From Rhodoferax sp. (lineage in GTDB: Bacteria > Pseudomonadota > Gammaproteobacteria > Burkholderiales > Burkholderiaceae_C), in the NCBI RefSeq assembly GCF_030697375.1, contig NZ_JAUYQD010000038.1, forward strand, positions 160,302-224,301: 64,000 nucleotides of DNA, read 5' to 3'. Numbering within the stretch: position 1 is the stretch's first letter; the number at the start of each line of letters is the position of its first letter. The position numbers and the translations under genes were made by a program. Positions 63,850-64,000 of this stretch are shown here, piece by piece. Below the pieces are notes generated by a model. It did no database searches and was not told where the DNA came from. It worked only from the letters and a program-made list of their open reading frames with translations.

Positions 63850-64000
63850 ATGTCGTGGCAACGCGGCAAACCCCTTGCGCAAGATCTGCGCGATCGGGTA
63901 TTGGCAACAGCGGGGCTGCTCAAGGACGTGGCAACGCGCTTTGGCGTCAGTCAGTCCTATGTATCGCGAGCGCGAAAACGGCTCAGCCAGCTCGGTCAGG
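63850..64000 (+). mobile_element. IS630-type transposase, 5' part (cut by window edge)
   Basis: The ATG at 63850 follows ggaggtaag and gives 50 residues to the window edge. The segments DLRDRVLATAGLLKDVATRF and GVSQSYVSRARKRLS form the N-terminal helix-turn-helix of IS630-family transposases. The DDE domain lies beyond the window, so intactness cannot be judged. Confidence 0.8.

Overview
The window looks like a chromosomal segment from a Betaproteobacterium of the Comamonadaceae (Rhodoferax/Polaromonas-like). The basis is high G+C coding sequence, the gene families present, and a scattered repeat (core gctgcttgcgca, followed by a gctagaggc-type box) that I associate with that family. No tRNA, rRNA or CRISPR array was seen. 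Both edges cut genes: the 3' end of nadA on the left and the start of an IS630-type transposase on the right.

Positions 1-10.7 kb hold core metabolism: nadA (partial), a pabB-pabC fusion, hemN, a small unknown gene, panD, nadB, a SulP transporter, a DUF1275 (YoaK-type) membrane protein and metG. nadB and panD, which both consume aspartate, are closely spaced with the SulP, DUF1275 and metG genes on one strand. Positions 10.8-17.7 kb are a one-strand run of four exported proteins: a Sel1-repeat protein, a DUF3857/transglutaminase-like protein, a DUF3142 protein with a TTG start, and a 902-residue protein ending in a PpiC rotamase domain. This run has no obvious named function. Positions 17.7-22.8 kb hold azoR with a divergent LysR regulator, a patatin-like phospholipase, apbC/mrp and an orphan periplasmic binding protein.

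Positions 22.9-28.5 kb are a soluble NAD-dependent molybdenum formate dehydrogenase operon (fused gamma-beta subunit, alpha subunit, fdhD). Positions 28.5-30.4 kb are two tandem, partly homogenised periplasmic binding proteins.

Positions 30.6-56.1 kb are a large inositol catabolic island. It contains two RpiR regulators and a LacI regulator, three Gfo/Idh/MocA dehydrogenases, two TIM-barrel isomerase genes (IolH/IolI types), an inositol-type ABC transporter, iolC (kinase fused to a DUF2090 aldolase-like domain), iolD, iolE and iolB, a chemoreceptor translationally coupled to a second sugar-binding protein, a LysR regulator and mmsA/iolA. Together these encode uptake and conversion of myo-inositol to DHAP, acetyl-CoA and CO2. 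The island is split at 38.7-41.1 kb by an unrelated epoxide-hydrolase/TetR pair and a short IS30-like remnant, which looks like an insertion.

Positions 56.2-58.2 kb encode a second Sel1 protein built from about 15 tandem 36-residue repeats. Positions 58.5-63.6 kb are a TetR-controlled molybdenum hydroxylase cluster (IorA/IorB type, XdhC, MocA/MobA-like cofactor nucleotidyltransferase).

The most unusual signal is that the Comamonadaceae-type repeat occurs not only between genes but also in frame inside two genes, metG and the formate dehydrogenase gamma-beta fusion. In both cases it sits at an interdomain linker, in the same orientation and reading frame, and gives the shared peptide pattern ALxxVExAQAAPxxIAKA. 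A separate inverted repeat builds a linker in the formate dehydrogenase alpha subunit.
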